From Microcyclospora pomicola (lineage: Eukaryota > Ascomycota > Dothideomycetes > Capnodiales): a DNA stretch of 64,000 nucleotides. Below the pieces are notes generated by a model. It ran no database searches, was not told the origin of the DNA, and was given only the letters and a program-made list of their open reading frames with translations. A program made the translations under genes and the position numbers. Every line of letters begins with the position of its first letter. The stretch's first letter is position 1. Positions 40,622-51,986 of this stretch are shown piece by piece. The stretch spans positions 186,001 through 250,000 of the forward strand of contig NHNY01000030.1 of assembly GCA_002786065.1 (NCBI GenBank), read 5' to 3'.

Positions 40622-43600
40622 CTAAGCACACCACCTTCTCGCGCTCTTGAACATGCGCACCCACGGTCCGAAGTCGCCCCACTCGGCCGCCTGGCCGGAC
40701 GGTGGAAGATAGCTCGCGACGTTCTTCAAGATCGTGCGTTCGGGATGCGGCATCATGGCGAGGACTCTACCGTCCGGGGTCCGGACACCGGTCACACCGA
40801 GCGGACTGCCATTCGGACTGTATGGGTAGCGCTCGGTGGGTGCGAGGTAGTTGTCGACGTAGCGTAGACTGACGAGGCCTTGGTCGATGAGGGACTGGGG
40901 AGACGAGGCGATGCCGGAAGGAGGGAAGGTCGCGCGGCCTTCGCCGTGGGCGGTCACGATGGGGAGGTAGGACCCGTGCATGCCGTGCAGGAAGACGCTG
41001 GGCGGGTGCGCAGGTGGATCGGTGACCTGGACCATGCACACGCGGGCTTCGTACTGCTCGCTGATGCTGCGCTCAAACGTCGGCCAGCTCTCGGCACCGG
41101 GGATGATCTCAGTCAGGCGTGAGAGGAACTGACAGCCGTTGCAGACGCCGAGCGTGAAGGTGTCTTTGCGCTCGAAGAAGTTCTTGAACTCGTTGCGGGT
41201 GTTTTCGTGAAGAAGGACGCTCTTGGCCCAGCCTTGGCCAGCGCCCAGCACATCACCGTAGCTGAAACCACCACAAGCTGCGAGACCCACCACAGAGGCG
41301 AGCGAGAAGCGGCCAGAGAGGATGTCAGTCATGTGGACATCAATCGGGCTGAAGCCTGCGACAGAGAAGGCGAATGCCATCTCTGACTGCCCGTTGACAC
41401 CTTGCTCTCGCAGGATGGCCACTCTCGGCTTGGCACGGATCTGAGAGGTTAGACTCGTGGTGTAAGTCATGATGTTCTCCTGCGGCTTGAAGGTGAGTTT
41501 ATACTGTAAGCCTGGGTCTTTATCGTCGTTGATGTTCTCCTTTTCGGCATCAGCACAGCCCGGGTTATCCCGCAGTCTCTGCATCGCCCACGACGTGGCC
41601 GACCATTTCTGCTGGAGATCTTTCCGCGATGCGCGGTAGATACAATCCGCGCCGTAGTGAATCGACACCTCCTGCCTGGCGACCTTCGGAACCGTGCCAA
41701 TAGTGATAGGCCGGAGTGGCGCAAACACTCCACGGAACTCGTTCTCATGCTTCTTGCGGATCTGAAACACGGCACCGAGTTCCTCGTTGAACAGCGTGTC
41801 GATCACATCCTGGGTCCTGCCGGACTTCGTGATGCTGTCCAGCATGACATCCACACCACATCTCCCAGCAAACGCCATCTCTACCACAGTCGTGAACAGC
41901 CCTCCATCCGAGCGATCATGGTACGCCAGAACGATATCTGACTCGTGAAGTTGCTCGATTGCGTGGTAGAAGTCCTTGATATCCTCCGCATCGCGCACAT
42001 CAGGACAGCTGTCGCCGACCTGGCCGAACACTTGTGCCAGCGCTGACCCACCCATAGCTTTGTTACCTTTGGCTAGATCAACGAAGAGCAGAAGTGTTTC
42101 GCCTACATCCTCTTGTCTTCGCAGTGCCGGAGTCCAAGTGCTGCCGAGATCGTTGACGGGGGCGAAGGCTGTGATGACCAGAGATAGAGGCGCAGTCACC
42201 TCCTTTCCATCCCACTTGGTCTTCATCGACATCGAGTCTTTGCCAACAGGAATGCTGATGCCGAGGTCCGGACAGAGCTCCATACCGATCGCTTCCACCG
42301 CTTCGTACAGATTCGCTCCTTCACCAGGATGTCCACTGGCTGCCATCCAGTTCGCAGACAGGCGCACACGGCTCAGTCTAGTCTGTAGGCTAGCCGCAGC
42401 AATATTCATCAGCGACTCCGCCACAGCCATGCGAGCCGAAGCGGCAGGGGATATGAGAGCTAGCGTCGGCTTTTCACCCATAGCCATAGCTTCACCTGTC
42501 TTGATGCCAGGAGTGAGAGAGGTTGCCGTCACGGAGACATCAGCGACCGGCGTCTGCCAAGGTCCCACCATCTGGTCTCGTACCGTCAATCCTCCCACCG
42601 ATCGGTCCGCGATGGTGATGAGGAAAGACTTGGATCCAACAGCAGGTAGGGCAAGGACGCGATCTATGGCGTTGCCCAGAATAGCTTGCGCAGGTACTTT
42701 CGGCATATATGACTCCAAAGTGCTGTCGAACTTTGGCAGCTTGAGTTTGCGCGAGTCGACGATTCGGTGCATTTTCGGTGGCTTCCCAAACAAGATCGGC
42801 ATCGGTAGGTCGATCGGCGTAGGTTCGTCTCGCGAGTCGCGGTCGATCAAAATCAATCGCTTCTCGTCCTCCGTCTTGCCCACGACTGAGTATCCGCAGC
42901 GTTCTCGTGTAGCAATCTTAGTGAACACGTTGAGCTTGTCGGGTGCGATAGCCATCACGTATCGTTCTTGCGCCTCGCAGCACCATATCTGCAGAGGGCT
43001 CAGGCTGCGGTCTGCGTTCTCGATCTCCCGGAGCTCGAAGCGAGCGCCGAATCCAGCATCCTCGACCAGCTCAGGTAGAGCGTTTGATAGCCCTCCAGCT
43101 CCGACATCGTGAATGAGCTGAATGGGATTCAGTGCTCCCAGTGACGTACATGTGTTGATGACCTCCTGTGCTCGCCGTTGAACCTCTGCATTACCACGTT
43201 GCACACTGGCAAAGTCAAGATCAACACTGCCTTCACCTGACTGTATACTCGATGCGGCCCCACCTCCAAGTCCGATAAGCATTGCTGGACCACCGATGAC
43301 GACCAGATGTGCGCCTGCGCTCACCAAGCCTTTCGTTTTGAGCGCGTGCTCTGGTCTCACTGTCCCTACGCCACCTGCGATCATGATCGGCTTATGATAC
43401 CCACGGATCTCGCTCTCGCCGTTCTCCAACGGGACTCGAGTCGTGAGTGTTCGGAAGTATCCGGTTGTGCAAGGCCGCCCGAACTCGTTGTTGAAAGCTG
43501 CACTGCCGATGGGCGCCTCAAGCATGATGTCCAGACTGCTTGCTAGGTGAGCTGGCTTCCCGACATCCAACTCCCAAGGCATAACATGGTCCGGAATCAG

Positions 43601-44677
43601 CAAATCCGAGACGGTGAAACCCGAGAGACCAGACTTCGGCCTTGAGCCCCTGCCCACCGCACCCTCGTCTCGGATCTCGCCACCAGATCCTGTTGCTGCT
43701 CCAAAGAACGGTGATACTGCCGTGGGATGGTTATGCGTCTCCACCTTGATGAGCGAATGCACGACTTCCTTAGTCTGCCTCCACTCCCCGCTCAGATTCT
43801 CCGGCGCCCACACGGAGCCCTCATATCCTTGCAGCACCGCCGCGTTATCGCTGTAAGCGCTGATGACATGCTTCGGGTGCGCATTGTGCGTGTTCCGGAT
43901 CATGGAGAACAGGCTGCGCGGCTTCTTCACGCCATCGATCGTCCAGTCAGCATTAAATTGCTTATGTCGGCAATGTTCCGAGTTGACCTGCGCGAACATG
44001 AACAGCTCTACGTCCGTCGGGTTCCGCTGGAGTTGGTTCGCATACGCATCGATCAGATACTCCATCTCGGACTCGTCCAGCGCCAGCCCGAGCGTACGGT
44101 TGGCCTCCTGCAACGCCGCCTTCGGACCCACCGCGCCCTGTAGCAATTGCACACGCTGCAACGGCGCAGGCGGGAGCTGCGCGAACATCGCACGCATGTC
44201 CGGCGGCTGCAGGCCAAGACTCTCCGTCATGCGGTCATACAGCGCATCGACGTTGATCTTCTGGCTCTCCTCGAACGTGGCGGCGAAGACGATGCCGCGC
44301 TCGACCCGCCGCACGACATCCTTGAGCCCGCAGACATGCGCGATGCTCGTGGCCTTGGAGCTCCAGGGTGAGATGGTGCCTGCGCGAGGCGTCACGTAGA
44401 ACAGGCGGATGGCCGAGTCGTCTGGGGCCGCGCCGCTGACGACGGATTTGAGCAGCGCGCTGTACAGCGGATCGGTCGAGTTCGGGTACGAGCCATATTC
44501 TAGCAGTTGGCCGAGGACGGAGATCTGCTCGGCGAGCAGGGTATGAGCTGAGGAGACGTAGTGAAGCCAGATGGCCTGCAGGCGGGATGCTTTGATCGCA
44601 GTCGCCAGGCGTTGCAGACGGAACTCCGAGTAGGCTGCGGAGCCCGGGAAGACCTGGTAGGCATCTGCTGTCGCCAT
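40622..44677 (-). CDS. ADE6: Phosphoribosylformylglycinamidine synthase (FGAM synthase)
   Basis: 1351 aa, single exon, ATG 44677. Fourth step of de novo purine synthesis: FGAR + Gln + ATP gives FGAM; cytosolic. Visible: PurL-type N-terminal part, FMFAQVNSEHCRHKQFNADW, KVETHNHPTAVSPFFGAATG, the duplicated AIRS-like catalytic domains (VHDVGAGG-type IQLIHDVGAGGLSNALPE; PVGKDSMSMKT), and a C-terminal glutamine amidotransferase with catalytic Cys in GVCNGCQ (about residue 1179) and His/Glu in MPHPERT. Length is normal for the eukaryotic single-chain enzyme; nothing appears missing. Confidence 0.96.
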   Translation of the reverse strand: MATADAYQVFPGSAAYSEFRLQRLATAIKASRLQAIWLHYVSSAHTLLAEQISVLGQLLEYGSYPNSTDPLYSALLKSVVSGAAPDDSAIRLFYVTPRAGTISPWSSKATSIAHVCGLKDVVRRVERGIVFAATFEESQKINVDALYDRMTESLGLQPPDMRAMFAQLPPAPLQRVQLLQGAVGPKAALQEANRTLGLALDESEMEYLIDAYANQLQRNPTDVELFMFAQVNSEHCRHKQFNADWTIDGVKKPRSLFSMIRNTHNAHPKHVISAYSDNAAVLQGYEGSVWAPENLSGEWRQTKEVVHSLIKVETHNHPTAVSPFFGAATGSGGEIRDEGAVGRGSRPKSGLSGFTVSDLLIPDHVMPWELDVGKPAHLASSLDIMLEAPIGSAAFNNEFGRPCTTGYFRTLTTRVPLENGESEIRGYHKPIMIAGGVGTVRPEHALKTKGLVSAGAHLVVIGGPAMLIGLGGGAASSIQSGEGSVDLDFASVQRGNAEVQRRAQEVINTCTSLGALNPIQLIHDVGAGGLSNALPELVEDAGFGARFELREIENADRSLSPLQIWCCEAQERYVMAIAPDKLNVFTKIATRERCGYSVVGKTEDEKRLILIDRDSRDEPTPIDLPMPILFGKPPKMHRIVDSRKLKLPKFDSTLESYMPKVPAQAILGNAIDRVLALPAVGSKSFLITIADRSVGGLTVRDQMVGPWQTPVADVSVTATSLTPGIKTGEAMAMGEKPTLALISPAASARMAVAESLMNIAAASLQTRLSRVRLSANWMAASGHPGEGANLYEAVEAIGMELCPDLGISIPVGKDSMSMKTKWDGKEVTAPLSLVITAFAPVNDLGSTWTPALRRQEDVGETLLLFVDLAKGNKAMGGSALAQVFGQVGDSCPDVRDAEDIKDFYHAIEQLHESDIVLAYHDRSDGGLFTTVVEMAFAGRCGVDVMLDSITKSGRTQDVIDTLFNEELGAVFQIRKKHENEFRGVFAPLRPITIGTVPKVARQEVSIHYGADCIYRASRKDLQQKWSATSWAMQRLRDNPGCADAEKENINDDKDPGLQYKLTFKPQENIMTYTTSLTSQIRAKPRVAILREQGVNGQSEMAFAFSVAGFSPIDVHMTDILSGRFSLASVVGLAACGGFSYGDVLGAGQGWAKSVLLHENTRNEFKNFFERKDTFTLGVCNGCQFLSRLTEIIPGAESWPTFERSISEQYEARVCMVQVTDPPAHPPSVFLHGMHGSYLPIVTAHGEGRATFPPSGIASSPQSLIDQGLVSLRYVDNYLAPTERYPYSPNGSPLGVTGVRTPDGRVLAMMPHPERTILKNVASYLPPSGQAAEWGDFGPWVRMFKSARRWCA

Positions 44678-44976
44678 GATGTCCTGGGAGCAGACAGCTC
44701 CGTTGTGAAGAACTTGGTTCTCTTCTTACAAAGAACAGGAAAATTACCGTTTCAGTAAAAAGACGGACTTTACATATGCATCTCGTCCGAGGGGCAGAAC
44801 GTGGGGCACGTTGAAATTTGTCTTTAAGCTTGACGCTAGTGCGGTACTACTCTGAGGCTGCTCAGACGCACGTGAAAAGAATGAGCAATAGATTTATCAT
44901 TCACATTTCCTAAAGTTCCGACATTGCAAGATCTATAAGCGCTTCGGAACTACTAGACGATTCAGGGCCATTGCCA

Positions 44977-47496
44977 TCAGAGATCTCCAACCACAAGACA
45001 CAGCACAAGCACAGCTAATGACCCGCATATTGCCGTGCCAGGGCTTGCCCATCTCGATGCTGCATTTGTACCGAACTGCCCGCCGGTCGAGGTAGGATTC
45101 GTTGAAGTTGTGTCGCAAGCCTGGATACCACACATGATAATCCTCCCTGTGCTCCCTGCCTGAGTCGCATCTGCAGTGTATGTAGTCCCACCAACGACGA
45201 TGTCATTCGATGTGACTGGTGCTGGCGAACCATTCACGAAATATGTACTGCCCACCGAGTTCAGTGAGATGGTTGTAGCACCATCCATGATGACACCGCC
45301 CGGTGTCAGGGTCTGGCCATCGATGACAAAGTTGGGCGCAGGTGTAGTTTGACTGCTGAATGTGCTGATGGCCAATGTAGACGTGCCAAGTTGGGGCACG
45401 CCTGCACTGTCAACGCTGAAGACTTCTCCAGCCGAAAGCGTGATTTGGTGGCCAGCAACCAGCGTTGTAGAGCCAATGGCAAAAGAGCCTGGTCCTACCT
45501 CTGTAGCTGTCACGGTCTGCGAGTTGACAGTGAAGACTGCACCAGTCATCTCGATGATCCCACTTATGATGCTCGCTGCAGGGACGGTGATGGTCTCGCC
45601 ATTCGCGAGAGTCGTGGCCTGCCCAGCGGTGAGCGTGGTGGTCCCCGCTACAAACACACCGGAGCTGACTTGAGTCGCAATAATAGTCTGACCATCAGCA
45701 GTTATAGCCACCCCAGTGACAGTAGCAGCAGGCGTACCGGCACTCAAAACACTGGCGCTACCGATCGTTACTGTCCCGCCGTCCGCGAGAGTCGTAGTCT
45801 GCCCAGCGCTGAACGTGGAAGATCCCGCCACAAACGCGTCAGAGCTGATTTGTGTCGCTGTGACGGTCGCACCGTTGGCAGTGATGACCACTCCTGAAGT
45901 TGCTGGTGAGCCTCCATGCAACTCGGACTCCGTGACGGACGAGCCACCGACGATGATCACGGACGCCTCAGCGCTGATGACCTCGCTGTAGGACAAAGTG
46001 ATGCTCTGTCCCGCGGCAGCTGTGGAGGACCCGACAGCCAAGCCTCCACCACTCACCACTGAAGCAGTAAGAGTCTGGCTGCCAGTAGTGATGACGACCC
46101 CCACAGGACCCGTTTCTGTATTCTGCGTAGCAGAGAGAACATTGTTTGTTGTTGCACTGCTGTCCACGCTCGGTGTTGTGGTTGGCTGCGGGTGAAAAAC
46201 TGTAGAACTCGGGCTTGGACCCGTCTCTGTATTCTGCGTAGCAGTGGGCACATTATCTGTTATTGATGCGCTGTCCACGCTCGGTGATATGATCGACCCC
46301 TGTTGAACAGTTGTGGAACTCGGGCTTGCTGTCAATGCACAAACAGCGTCTGTGCAGGTTTCCACGTCCGACGAGGTAGTGACCGTCGGAACAGGGGTTG
46401 ACTGTGGAGACGTTAAGCCTGAAATAGTCTCCTCCACCGGAACAGATTGGGTGGCTGGTTGAACCGCTGGAAGGGTTTCTGGTGTGGTAGATGGACTCGC
46501 GGTCGGGAAAGTTGACTCGAAAGGATCCGACGCTAGTATGGGATCTTTCGTCACCGTGGTGAGAACGCTGGCAGTGGTGAGCGACTGGAGAGTGGTGAAA
46601 GTAAAAGGCGTTTCTGTTTGTGAGCTCTCCGTCAACGAACCCGAAACTGTCGTGTCGACTGTTACGGCAGTCGTGCAAATCGTGGAGCACTCCGAACTGC
46701 CCGTGCCGGCACTAAACATCGTAACCGGTAGACCGAGACTGCCATTAGGCGCAGATGAGGGATACGGCGCGTTGGTGTACGGCTGGCAGACAGTGGAGCA
46801 GTAGTCAGTTGTCTGTGCCACGGTACATGTGGGCATAGGCAAGCAGGACCTCGATGGGAATGTCGCCAAGCTGTTGAACAAAGGATGGCACATTATCGAG
46901 GTAGCTTAGGACCTGAAGCGGTAACGTGGTTTGTGGTGGCGCGATCGATGTCCACGGCACGATCGTAAAATCGTTGAGAGTACCGGATGGGAAGAGTTGA
47001 TGGGTTTGCGTGACCTGAGCGCAAGTATTGGATACTACTCCGTTAGTGCCAGTTGACGGTCTGTGTGGCCCGGCCCCGACAAAGTCGTAGTATTCTAGGT
47101 AGGTGGTCGGATATGTGCTGACTCTCTCGTCAGCGCAGTCGTGAGGCAGAGCTAGGCTACGTACAGCGTCAACCCGTCATCTACCCACGTGAGGACACTC
47201 GGTATGTGACTTCCTGCGATACTGGACGTGGCGTTGGACGAGTTGGCGACTGTACTCTGCCCGGCGATCAAAGTGAGATACTCCCACGATGTAGAATAGC
47301 TGCCGTTCGAGTACTGAGAGATGTAAGGCGTCGCCTCGACCGTGACATGCTCAACCGCACTCGGATATGTGAGTGTTGATGTAGATGCACCAACGTAGCA
47401 GGGAGCGCATGGTGTTGTATGGCCTGGCGAACACGCTGGAAACGGTGAGACTCCAGGAAAAGCAAAGGATGTGACTGTGACGATCGAGGTGCCCAT
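44977..47496 (-). CDS. Ser/Thr-rich, probably GPI-anchored repeat protein (splice model incomplete)
   Basis: Large minus-strand locus. First exon 47165-47496 (MGTSIVTVTSF...); a 41-nt intron (GTACGT...GAG) leads to an exon near 46800-47123 encoding STYPTTYLEYYDFVGAG and LPLQVLSYLDNVPSF; the main exon is 44977 to about 46893. The frames of the second and main exons differ by one and I found no good GT-AG pair to join them (overlap about 46810-46910), so that junction is open. The main exon is Thr/Ser/Val-rich, with at least four diverged ~50-residue repeats of the type VVITANGATVTATQI...FVAGSSTFSAGQTTTL...GGTVTI, and ends with a hydrophobic GTAICGSLAVLVLCLVVGDL, as in GPI-anchored wall proteins. 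No signal peptide is visible at the present start. Likely a cell-surface adhesin-like protein. Confidence 0.6.
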
Positions 47497-48037
47497 TCTG
47501 CTGTCAATATGGTAGTCTTGCACGGCGAACGAGCATCAGACAGAAGTGTGTCGAGGTCGGTAGTGATGCAATAAAGGCAAGATTGAGCCTACTGTAGAGG
47601 TAAGCAGCGCTGGATGTGGGGATCCTCCTTGGAACCCATCCATGTCAACGTTGGGTGGCATGCTCTCCGAACTCGAGGCCGACGTTCCGAACCGTCAAAC
47701 TTCAGCCTTCTTTCAGGATCGCACGAATCGCAGTGAGGAAAGTGTGCATTCTGTTCTTGGAAGTGTAGAGTAAACACAGCTATAGCACACGACGGAGCTC
47801 AACGATTGGCACCAACATGCAGTGTCAGATGCGAATAGTCTCACGGTGATGCTGATCTTTACCGTGTCAGTCGGGTTAGTGCAGTGTTTGTGATCCTCCG
47901 AGGTGAGGCTGAGCTTAGCGACGTTCTTTGTCCTTTCGGCTTGTCCGGTCTGACAGGGCAGATCGGCCTTTGCTTACCTTACAGCAAGGTCTCTCGGGTT
48001 CACAATCGCTTTCCTACATGGTTCGCAACATCACCAA
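47497..48037. promoter_or_regulatory. Divergent promoter, GPI-type repeat protein / pepsin-like protein
   Basis: 540 bp between two divergent surface-protein genes. It may include a signal-peptide exon of the pepsin-like gene: ATG 47849, 37 coding nt, donor GTTTGT at 47886, acceptor TTACAG ending 47984, which stays in frame with ATG 48038. Confidence 0.4.
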
Positions 48038-49641
48038 ATGGCGGTGCCAGCGCCTTTTCTTCTAGAGCCGAGCACAAGCTGGAACGGAAATGATGGGAAC
48101 TGGTCCACCTTCAACATCAGCATCGGCACTCCGCCCCAGTACTTCGAAGTGACAGCTTCCACCACATCCAGCCAGGTGTGGATTCCAGTCCCCGACGGAT
48201 GCGCAGGATTGTCATGGTCTGGGTACGATTGTGAAACGTCTCGTGGAGTCGAGGACGATAGCCCCGCTGCAGGTTTTCTGTCGAACGATTCATCGACTTG
48301 GCACCAGCTTGGGCTTTTCCAGCTGCCCGATGAGCAGAATCTGTTCGGCAGTAGCAATGACGGGAGTTATGGCCTCGATGTCATCACACTATCGGGATCC
48401 TCGCTCCGAAACACCACGGCTATTGCAGGTATCGCAACTCGTGATTTCTGGTTGGGAAATCTCGGCCTCGGGGGAAATGAATCGGCATCCGCGGTCTATC
48501 AATCAGGCCTGCCTGGTGTGGTATCGGCACTCAAGCTGAACAAGACCTCCCCGAGCGAGTCCTATGGTTATACAGCTGGAGCCGCATATAGTATGTACCA
48601 CCAGCAAACAGCTACCTCCACTGACTTTTGCTTATAGATAATACTCCGGCAAGTCTCACATTTGGCGGATACGATGATGCAAGACTGTCAGGAGGAATCT
48701 CCATCTCACTTAGTGAGACGCAGAATAGCAGTGCTGCGCTGAAGGTGTTCGCACAAGGTCTGGTCGTCAGCAACAGTCTTCAAGGCGAAGTCGCGTTCCC
48801 ACAGAACACTGCAAACCTGTCTTTGGTCATAGACTCAACCACTTCCCAATTATGGCTGCCACAGTCCATCTGTGACGAACTCGAGGAGATCTTCGGACTC
48901 TATTACGACAATACCACAGACCTATATCTCGTCAACAGCACAATGCATGATCAGCTTGTCAATCTTGCTCCAGAGTTCACATTCACCCTGGCAGCTGATG
49001 GAACCACTTCGACGACGACGAACATTGTGTTACCGTATAGTGCGTTTGACTTGGAGATAGGCGTACCGTTCTACAACAGCACCACCGTCATCAACTACTT
49101 TCCTATCAGGAGGGCCAGTGACGCAGGCCAGTATGTTCTCGGACGTGCCTTTCTTCAGGAAGCATATCTTGTGGTGGATTACGAGAGGCGTAATTTCACC
49201 ATCGGACAGACTGTGCATTCTACAGAGAAAAACATTGTGGCGATCCTGCCGCCAACGTCTCAAGATGATTCTCTGAGTGGGGGAGCGATTGCCGGGATCG
49301 TGGTAGGTGTTATCGTGGCGATCGCGGTCCTATTGATCGCAGCTTGGTTGATCTGGTGGCGAAAGGTCAGCACAAAGAAGGCAGCAGACAAGGATGTTGC
49401 AGAGCTCGCGGATGATCAGCAGAGGGTGAACGAGTTGATGTCAGACGACGTTCATCAGATGCCGGATGAGGAAGTCAGGCATCAACTGATGTCTGAGGAG
49501 ATCCACGAGCTGCATCAGGAGTCGATGAAGTACCAGCTCATGTCGAATGAAGTTCACGAACTTCCTCATGGTGAAGTGGCGCACCAGTTGATGTCGACCG
49601 AAGTGCATGAGTTACCTGGGATTGCCGTCGAAAAGAAGTAG
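48038..49641 (+). CDS. Pepsin-like (A1) single-pass membrane protein with degenerate active site
   Basis: 518 aa, two exons: 48038-48590 and 48638-49641; 47-nt intron (GTATGT...ATAG), phase 1, joining AGAAY to NNTPASLTFGGYD. Aspartic-protease fold: NWSTFNISIGTPPQYFEV, YGLDVITLSG, TPASLTFGGYD, YVLGRAFLQEAYLVVDY. The first active-site motif is ASTTSSQVW instead of xDTGSSxxW, so the first catalytic Asp is absent; the second site keeps an Asp (LVIDSTTSQLWLP). One membrane helix at about 401-425, then a cytoplasmic tail with four 17-residue repeats (consensus VxHQLMSxEVHELPxxE, about 447-514). Proteolysis is doubtful; a binding or receptor role is inference. The signal peptide is missing from this model and may lie on an upstream exon at 47849. 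Confidence 0.8.
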
Positions 49642-51986
49642 TCTAGCGAATGGAACTGATGTTGTTGAAAGTGGACGATGTGACGACAAGCATGTCGACA
49701 AGTCGGCGTGGGATCGCCATGCCTGATGTCCGAATCCTCATGCACTGGAGGAGCGTCAGCTGCAGTACTTGTGCAAACTGCAGTGGCTTGTATCATTTGA
49801 GGTCGACAGTCGCCTATCAGAAAGACATGGCCATCTCGTTCTGCGATCTCATATGTGCATGCAGGAGACACTTTTGAAGCCATTGGTCTGACAGCCACGC
49901 TGCTGCGCTCGAAACTCGAAGCTGTGCAGCACGATGAAGCTAGGGGTGGGGAGCCGGTCCGATCGACATGATCACGATCGTCGCGATGCAGTGGTTGGCA
50001 CTTGTCGGGAAAGACTGCAACGACGAGTTGGACATGTCAGGAATCAGATAAAGACCTTGTAATGACAGCGGAAATACGGCAACATCTGTCAGATCTGTCG
50101 GCAGTGAAAGAAATGTCCGAACGGCGGAGGAGTGCGCACGTCAAGACAGGGAGGGTGTACCAGGATGAGAAGGCTGAGATGCAGCAGACGCGCTATCTTG
50201 AGCTCGGACAGGCGCGATCGGTCACGTGGAGACGTTGGATCAGTCGATTCGGTTGTGCTGTATGCTCCGGAACTCTGTCTCAGCAAGCACTCTGGTAGCG
50301 GCCGCATATTGGAGCAGCAATAAGGTAGTCTGTACACAGTACACAGGTAGTAGTAGTCGATGAACAGACATGCAAACATTGTTCCTGTGTTCTCACATCT
50401 GAACGCGAGTTCGAGGATGAAGCAATGCATTGCCATCAGGCATTTTCCGGTTGCAGGGGTGACATTGCGATGCCAGGAGACGAATTACGGGCTGGACGGT
50501 AATTCGTAAGCAGTAAAGGGCAGACCTAGTACTCCGTATATACTGTATACGGTGGCTCGACTGCCAAGAGCTTGGTGTTGGTGAGGAAGCTGGAAACGTG
50601 GGATGGTCCGTGCATCGAGACAGCTGCTCTGCTCGTCGACCATCTCACCGCAGCGCTGAGTCCGGTGTTGTCCTTACAAACGACCCTCCAACGGCGCAGG
50701 TCTGGCCATGAGAAGGGGAGAGGACGTGAAGATGCCCAGGCACGGCAGTTGTTGCCATGGAACGCCATATAATCTCGTGTCTGACGGGGAAGCGGGTGGC
50801 GCGCGCTGAATAGGTAGAGCGACGCGTGGAGATATAGGAGAGAGGCCGACCAAATGAGCAACAGATCGGACGCGTCCGATGGGAGACGAGCTGGATCTTG
50901 GGCGTGGCCAGCCCGACGTTTGGGGGAGAGCATGGCGGACGGCGGACGTGCTCCGGATAGTCGGCGAGGATGAGGCGCAGCTGAGGAAGAGACCGGTCGT
51001 AAGTGGAAGTGACAGAACCTTCGACGAGTGAAGACGAGATGGACGGTGCATGAGCAGGGATTAGGCATGTACGTGTCATTATTATTAGACATGCTGGATG
51101 GCAGACTGCAGTGCATGAACATGCGTTTGGATGTTGCTGGATAGATACCATAGATATGAGAGTCGACGATGGTGGACGATGGTGCTTGCGACGACACTGC
51201 GATGTTCTGTGCGACCAGCCCACCCACGAACGTGTCGCTGGGTCGATCGCAGAGCACAACATGGGATCGCCGTGCTACATGCCACCCATGTCGTGTACGA
51301 CTGTGCTGCATCTCAGGCGTGGAGGATGACGGTGGCACCACAGCAAGACACGACCGCACCTCCTGGCATGCCGGTGTCTCTCCTTGAATTCGGATTCTCC
51401 CCATCAGCGCACACCGGGTGAATACTAGGTAGTGACGAAGAGTTGAATGTGTCGAGGATGTCCGGCCAGCCCAGTCGAGTGCAGCAGACAGCTCCTAGTA
51501 GTTCATGTGGCTACCGTCCTGCCCCCAAAATAGCCCGTGGTCTCCGCAATGCAATCTTAAAAAAGGACAGCCGCCAAGCGTCCGCGCTGCTGGCCACTCA
51601 CCATCCGGGCCTGGCACGCGTCTCGACTCGCATTCGTGCATTCGGCCCCTGCCCAGCCCGCCCGATGCGGCGTGGCGGTGGAAGCATGGCTCCCTGCTGG
51701 AAATTGCTGGCGTGAGATTGCCGACACGCCCAGCGACTATTGGCTCGCCCCGAACAAAACACCCGTCCACCTCGTCGTCTTTCTTCTTCTCCCCTCCCTT
51801 CGTCCTGCTCTGCTGTCTTCGTCTCTCATCAACTTCCATTCTGCCCATCTTACTACTGCATCTATTGCAAGTCACTCGTTAATTCGCTACACCGTTCTAC
51901 ATCGCCGATTCTTCGTTACTTCTTCTCCTCCACCACCTTAATCCAACCCATCTTCTCCCACCCACCAACCCACAACAACCATCAAC
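49642..51986. other. 2.3-kb gene-poor stretch
   Basis: No supported gene. The longest frame (minus, 50526-51404) is Ser/Arg/His-rich with no motif. The last 200 bp (about 51770-51980) are strongly C/T-rich and are the promoter/5' UTR of the secreted protein at 51987. Confidence 0.5.

Noticed and set aside
41976-43112. 378-codon plus-strand frame
   Set aside because: Antisense shadow of the FGAM synthase gene, whose motifs are all on the minus strand.
50526-51404. 292-codon minus-strand frame
   Set aside because: No motif, no signal or family resemblance, composition like other chance frames, and overlapped by equally long frames on the opposite strand.
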